From Apostichopus japonicus (taxonomy: Eukaryota > Echinodermata > Holothuroidea > Aspidochirotida > Stichopodidae), in contig NC_092577.1 in assembly GCF_037975245.1 (NCBI RefSeq), positions 12,433,013 through 12,497,012 on the forward strand: 64,000 nt of DNA. Direction: 5' to 3'. Made by a program: the position numbers and the translations under genes. Of this stretch, positions 61,401 through 64,000 are shown piece by piece. Each line of letters starts with the position of its first letter. Positions within the stretch are counted from its first letter, which is position 1. The notes beneath the pieces are model-generated. The model saw nothing but the letters and a program-made list of their open reading frames with translations. It was not told the origin of the DNA and did not search any database.

Positions 61401-62888
61401 TGTAAATAGCTGCATTGGTCGCAGAACTCAGCCGCCAGCCTCGTACTGGATGTCAGAGAGCATACGGAGTGAGCGAAATGGAAATTAATGAACATGTGGA
61501 AGTTTGGTGGGAGGTACTGTGAGAACTATTTTCACATAATTGCAAGGTTTCTTTTGAGGGGGAGGGGAGGAGGGAAGAAGAGGGAGGGGGGAGATCAAGA
61601 GGGAGGATGGGAGGACTATTTCACATAATTGCAAGTTTTTTTTTAGGGGAGAGGAGGAGGGAAGGTGAGAGAGAGAGAGGGGCAGATCAAGAGGGAGGAT
61701 GGATAGGGGAGATAGAGGGAGCAGAGGGATGAGGGGGGCATAAGGATGGAGAGGCAAGAGGGCTGGAGAGAGCACAGGGATGGAGAGAGTGCATAGGATG
61801 AAAGGGGGAAGAGAGAGGGAGGGGGCAGAAGGATGAAGAGGGGAAGAGGGATGGAGTGTGCAGAGGGATGAAGGCAGCAGACAGATACAGGAGGCAGATG
61901 GATGAAGCATGCAGAGGGATGGAGGGGAAGAAGGATAAGGGGAGCCGGGGTGCATGGGGCAAAGGGGTGAAGAGGAAGAGGAGGCTAGGCAGTGGTAACA
62001 TGAAGGGAAGGAAAAAGGATTGAGAAGGAGAAGGGGTAGGGAATTTGATGGAGCATGAAGAGGAAGAGTGAAGTGTTGTGTATGCTGATGCACTTTGAAA
62101 TAAAGACACATCACACAACGTAATCTTGCATGGTGATGGATGCACCCCCACCCTCCCCCACCCTCCCCTCCCCTCCCCTCACTGGTTGCATGCCACCACA
62201 AAGCATGGAGTACTCACTCGTAGTATCTTCAGAGCAGGAGAGGAGCAGATCAGAGCCAGGAACATAACAGCAGCCGTACACTGGGCCTGAATGACCTCTC
62301 AGGGCATGACATTCTGATGGGGAGCTGAAAAAAAACAAAAAATTAAAAGAAATTCAAACAGGATTATTATTATATAACGGGCAAAGACAAGTAATGACCA
62401 GTCAAATACTATTTTCTTAGATACGAAGAAAATAAAAATATGTGACAAGAACCTCCTGTAATTGCAGCCAACACATGCATTTCAATACCATTTTGGTTGT
62501 TTCAGAGTTCTAAATTGCCTTATAAAACATCAATCGCTAACGAATGCAAGGTGAACTCCTCCGTTTACCACACAGGAAAAAAAAAATTATCATCTCAGAA
62601 ACAAGACCGACAAGAAATATGTATGGTCACCTGGTTCAACAACCATCGTTTTTACTTAAATTACTTGATTTGATTATTTTTGTGATTTATTTTCGTTGGA
62701 CTCACCTCTCAGTAGCTTCCTCTACATCTGGAGTTATGCAATCACCAGAAAGGAAGACCTTTGACACGTCCACTGCTTTCCTTCTCACTCTCAGTTTTTC
62801 TTCCCCGGTGCTCCACATACGTAGACTGGAATCCTCGTATCCGCCAACCAGGAGCTCTTTCCTTGGTGAGAGTTTAGCGCACGACAAA
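52268..62888 (-). CDS. TAF5L: TAF5L-type WD40 protein, 3' eight exons (5' end outside or unresolved)
   Basis: The exons in transcript order are 62888-62706, 62324-62218, 61445-61252, 59211-59098, 58251-58197, 57383-57261, 53042-52988 and 52400-52268. They total 964 nt, join in one phase and end in TAG (about 321 residues). TAF5L (PAF65-beta) is known as the WD40 scaffold of the SAGA/PCAF histone acetyltransferase core, in the nucleus. The visible part is the C-terminal propeller, with at least six GH...WD-type repeats. TAF5L rather than TAF5 is indicated by VDVSK, YPVWDLDVSP, DVDCVKFHPN, SVRLFTGHR and the C-terminal SxELV...LQF...NLL pattern. The N-terminal LisH/NTD2 part is not seen. Candidate poly(A) signals on the minus strand are at 52032 (ATTAAA) and 50877 (AATAAA). 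Confidence 0.88.
52988..53042 (-). CDS. TAF5L: TAF5L exon (55 bp), WD repeat end
   Basis: The acceptor is AACTCTCCAG and the donor gtaagt. It encodes GIDNSIRIWDARKNFAK, with a clear I-x-I-W-D repeat end. Without splicing at the donor the frame would meet TAA at once (AAG CCG TAA), so intron retention would truncate the propeller. Confidence 0.88.
53395..53750. repeat. Intronic repeat pair, third copy at 55660-55860
   Basis: TGTCCCTACAATGACCA, a C-rich run, TTCCTGCA..AACTTTC.TGGGTAC and TATGTTAGGCCAAAA occur in order at 53540-53750 and 55660-55860, and partly at 53395-53480. All lie in the TAF5L intron between 53043 and 57260. Origin unknown. Confidence 0.75.
53760..55650. other. TAF5L intron, no supported feature
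   Basis: AT-rich. It contains a GGCCTAGG-rich patch near 54670-54720. No exon is seen on either strand. Confidence 0.4.
56380..56617 (+). mobile_element. 3' end of an L2/CR1-like LINE
   Basis: A forward frame from 56450 reads RDSPSLCIFKRQLKTFLF and ends at TAA near 56558. SLxxFKxxLKTxLF is the usual end of L2/CR1 reverse transcriptase proteins. It is followed by GTAAAGCACTTTGAAACGC, GCGCTATATAAATG and (ATT)n, the typical 3' tail. It is inserted antisense in the TAF5L intron and is a 5'-truncated, dead copy. Confidence 0.7.
56985..57066 (-). pseudogene. Decayed duplicate of the 3' part of a TAF5L WD40 exon
   Basis: On the minus strand a ~65-bp segment matches the last part of exon 57383-57261 plus its donor without indels. 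It shares TATTGTCTATA-like, CTCTGCTTCAG, GGTAGCTTG and GTGAGAC. In the homologous frame it reads H-I-D-I-V-Y-T-L-C-F-S and then meets TAA. The donor is changed (CAAGTGAGAC for CAGGTGAGAC). It lies 195 bp downstream of the real exon. A second, weaker match is at 57135-57210 (TACCTCCATGACCTGTGAAC). Confidence 0.75.
57261..57383 (-). CDS. TAF5L: TAF5L exon (123 bp), WD repeat
   Basis: The acceptor is TATGTAG and the donor CAG|gtgaga. It encodes GEDRRIKLWDLGSGSMVKEF, then RGHGDTVYSLCFSPDGSLLAS. It is a complete WD40 unit with the RGH...D turn and K-L-W-D end. Single-base carry at both ends matches its neighbours. Confidence 0.93.
58197..58251 (-). CDS. TAF5L: TAF5L exon (55 bp)
   Basis: The acceptor is CTTTCTTGCAG and the donor CAG|gtatag. 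It encodes STVVSLAFSPDGNFLASA and joins G|GG into the next exon. It is the inner strands of a WD40 blade. The real protein uses only these 18 codons; longer open frames over this site read into the intron. Confidence 0.9.
58770..59107. repeat. ~82-bp tandem array grown from an exon/donor edge
   Basis: About four units with starts near 58778, 58859, 58941 and 59023 share GTGAATATTTCAAGTGGGCA, GACCCACCAGCATTA and CATAGCGGGTGA. The last unit runs into the TAF5L exon at 59098-59211: its GGTGAACA and the donor region align with the repeat's AGTGAATA edge, so the array's unit includes the exon's final bases and donor. Confidence 0.8.
59098..59211 (-). CDS. TAF5L: TAF5L exon (114 bp), WD repeat
   Basis: The acceptor is GGTTCTGCAG and the donor AGG|gtgagt. 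It encodes CVKFHPNCKYMATGSNDKSI, then RLWDINEAKSVRLFTGHR, in phase 0 at both ends. These 38 codons are the stretch closest to vertebrate TAF5L that I can recognise. Confidence 0.95.
59220..61240. other. TAF5L intron, no supported feature
   Basis: Contains G- and C-rich runs near 59985 and 60250. No exon or clear repeat. Confidence 0.45.
61252..61445 (-). CDS. TAF5L: TAF5L exon (194 bp), two WD blades
   Basis: The acceptor is CATCCAG and the donor GAT|gtgagt. It encodes IRGWRLSSATNAAIYRGHNY, then PVWDLDVSPSNFFFASAS, KDGTARLW and RVYAGHMMDVD. The first blade ends R-G-W-R rather than the usual W-D. The correct frame is not the longest open one in this interval. Confidence 0.94.
61530..62060 (+). 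repeat. ~500-bp polypurine tract in TAF5L intron
   Basis: G/A make up nearly all bases on the + strand (GGAGGGAAGAAGAGGGAGG-type). A ~90-bp tandem duplication at its start (ACATAATTGCAAG repeated at 61535 and 61625) carries a copy of the tract. Minus-strand frames of over 200 codons are proline/serine/leucine low complexity. It could form triplex (H-DNA) structures. Confidence 0.9.
62218..62324 (-). CDS. TAF5L: TAF5L exon (107 bp)
   Basis: The acceptor is TTTTTTTTCAG and the donor CGA|gtgagt. It encodes SPSECHALRGHSGPVYGCCY, then VPGSDLLLSCSEDTT. RGHSGPVY is a standard TAF5-family blade start. The intron after it carries the polypurine tract. Confidence 0.93.
62706..62888 (-). CDS. TAF5L: TAF5L exon (183 bp), first visible
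   Basis: The acceptor is GGTCTGTAG and the donor GAG AG|gtgagt. It encodes LSCAKLSPRKELLVGGYEDS, then SLRMWSTGEEKLRVRRKAVD and VSKVFLSGD, ending in an acidic EEATE linker. It takes two bases from a preceding exon that I could not find between 62889 and 63840. Confidence 0.9.
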
Positions 62889-63840
62889 CTACAGACCCAC
62901 AAAAATAGAGAAAATGTCATCAGAAGAGGGCCTAAGGTCGGAGGTCAATTGTCCTATTGCAGACCTCCCAGCAGCTCCAACAAAATAAAGGTTTTTAAAA
63001 AGGTTGTGAATGAAGAAAAAAAGGTTTTTAAAGGCTTCAACTACAGGTGTTTAAATTCCTAAATGAAGTTAATTTGTAACATACTCACCAACTATGCCCA
63101 TTTTTACATAATTATCTGTGGCCCTTGTTTAAAATACCTGACTTACATTAATAACTGTTGTTTGTGAGTCTGTTTTGTAACACTGCATGAATCATGCCTG
63201 GCTGTCCACAAAAACTTATTGGCCAATGGTTAGCATGACTGAATACAATATTCCTACTCTAAACTAAATCTTTAAAGTATTTTGTTGTTAACTTAAAATA
63301 AAAATAAAGGTTCTTAAAGGTTTTAAAGAGTATTTTTGAAAAATAAAGAGTGTTTTTTTAAATAAATGCTTTTGAAAGGTTTTCAAGGTTTCGCTTGGAG
63401 GGTCTGCTATTGATGTACCCTTGCCTAGTAACCTGTCCACACTGTGTGACCTATACAGACCACAAAACAGATATTTAATCTTGATTTAATTTTATTGTAC
63501 AAATATTCATTATTATGACTGAAACATTCATATTTTGACCTCCCTTGACCTTTGACCTCCATCAGTGTTCTTGCCCTATTTCAATGATATGGATGTTCCT
63601 GTTGTGTTTCCCTTTGATTTTAAGCCTGCTTTCAATCTCACTGTACAGTCTAAAAGTATATAACAAAAGGTGTTTCCATTTTCTTTAACTTTACAGGTGC
63701 ATCTTCACACAGGTGAGGGGGTTATAAACTAAACAATCCTTCCTAGACAGAGCCTTCCATCAATATGATATTTAAAAAAAAGTGGAAGAGGGCCGCAGGA
63801 GGTGAGGGCTACAAGCCACAAAGATGGTTAAAAACCTTAC

Positions 63841-63918
63841 TGGGAGCAACCAATTTGGTTTGAATATCTTCTAGTGTAATTGAAGGAGCCACAAAACTCA
63901 GAAAATCATCATCTTTGG
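63841..63918 (-). CDS. Possible upstream TAF5L exon
   Basis: A 78-bp segment between TATAAG and a gtaagg donor is open and reads AKDDDFLSFVAPSITLEDIQ, then TKLVAP. It is positioned as expected for the TAF5L N-terminal linker. Against it, its outgoing phase (one base) does not fit the exon at 62888, which needs two, so another small exon would have to lie between. The acceptor lacks a strong pyrimidine tract. Confidence 0.3.
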
Positions 63919-64000
63919 CTTATAGGACAGATCACTTTCAAGACCAACTCCCCCCGAAAATGATGATCATGTATATTGTTGTAATTGATATGTAAATGAG

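Noticed and set aside
61244-61495. 83-codon minus-strand frame over a TAF5L exon
   Set aside because: It is the wrong frame. The splice-consistent frame codes clear WD40 sequence instead.
61485-62201. Minus-strand frame of 238 codons, P/S/L-rich
   Set aside because: It is the translation of the polypurine tract in an intron; the true TAF5L exons flank it in other frames.

Overview
This window looks like a eukaryotic, intron-rich, repeat-laden chromosome segment from a marine invertebrate deuterostome. An echinoderm is my best guess, from gene content and the style of the repeats, but the species cannot be fixed from sequence alone. Codons of the real genes are split by GT..AG introns of 0.3 to 17 kb. 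Most long open frames in the window are by-products of minisatellites, dinucleotide repeats and transposon remnants rather than genes.

Three genes are supported. (1) Bases 119-1134, + strand: the last two coding exons of a gene I do not recognise. (2) Bases 7432-46186, + strand: a complete tumor protein D52 family gene (TPD52/TPD54-like). It has six exons coding 231 residues, a 60-bp symmetric cassette exon, and a candidate second first exon at 23.7-24.1 kb that would give a 331-residue form. (3) Bases 62888-52268, - strand: eight 3' exons, in continuous phase, of a TAF5L-type WD40 gene (a SAGA/PCAF co-activator subunit). They cover the WD40 propeller to the stop codon. The N-terminal exons mostly lie beyond the right edge. 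TPD52 and TAF5L converge tail to tail with about 6 kb between the stop codons.

Layout: 0-1.1 kb, 3' end of the unknown gene. 1.1-7.4 kb, intergenic DNA with a duplicated 42-bp minisatellite, tandem 20-bp palindromes and a cluster of GC-rich transposon-like elements ending in CAGGGGCGTA-like termini next to (TA)n runs. 7.4-24.7 kb, TPD52 intron 1, with ~285-bp tandem repeats, fold-back elements, a LINE fragment, a clean 355-bp element flanked by an 8-bp target duplication, and the alternative first exon. 24.7-46.2 kb, the other TPD52 exons, separated by introns holding 20-bp and 22-bp minisatellites, a 1.8-kb element dense in nuclear-receptor-like AGGTCA repeats, and repeated copies of one dispersed element lying before exons 3, 4, 5 and 6. 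46.2-52.3 kb, the convergent intergenic region. 52.3-64 kb, TAF5L, where two exons have their donor ends duplicated into the adjoining intron.

The most unusual observations are the exon/donor-edge duplications in TAF5L, the fully delimited 355-bp element with 8-bp target duplication and an apparently interrupted flanking repeat, the DR4/DR1-bearing transposon-like element, the overlapping uORF on the alternative TPD52 exon, and the repeated placement of one repeat family upstream of successive TPD52 exons. No CRISPR array, rRNA gene or intact transposase was found.
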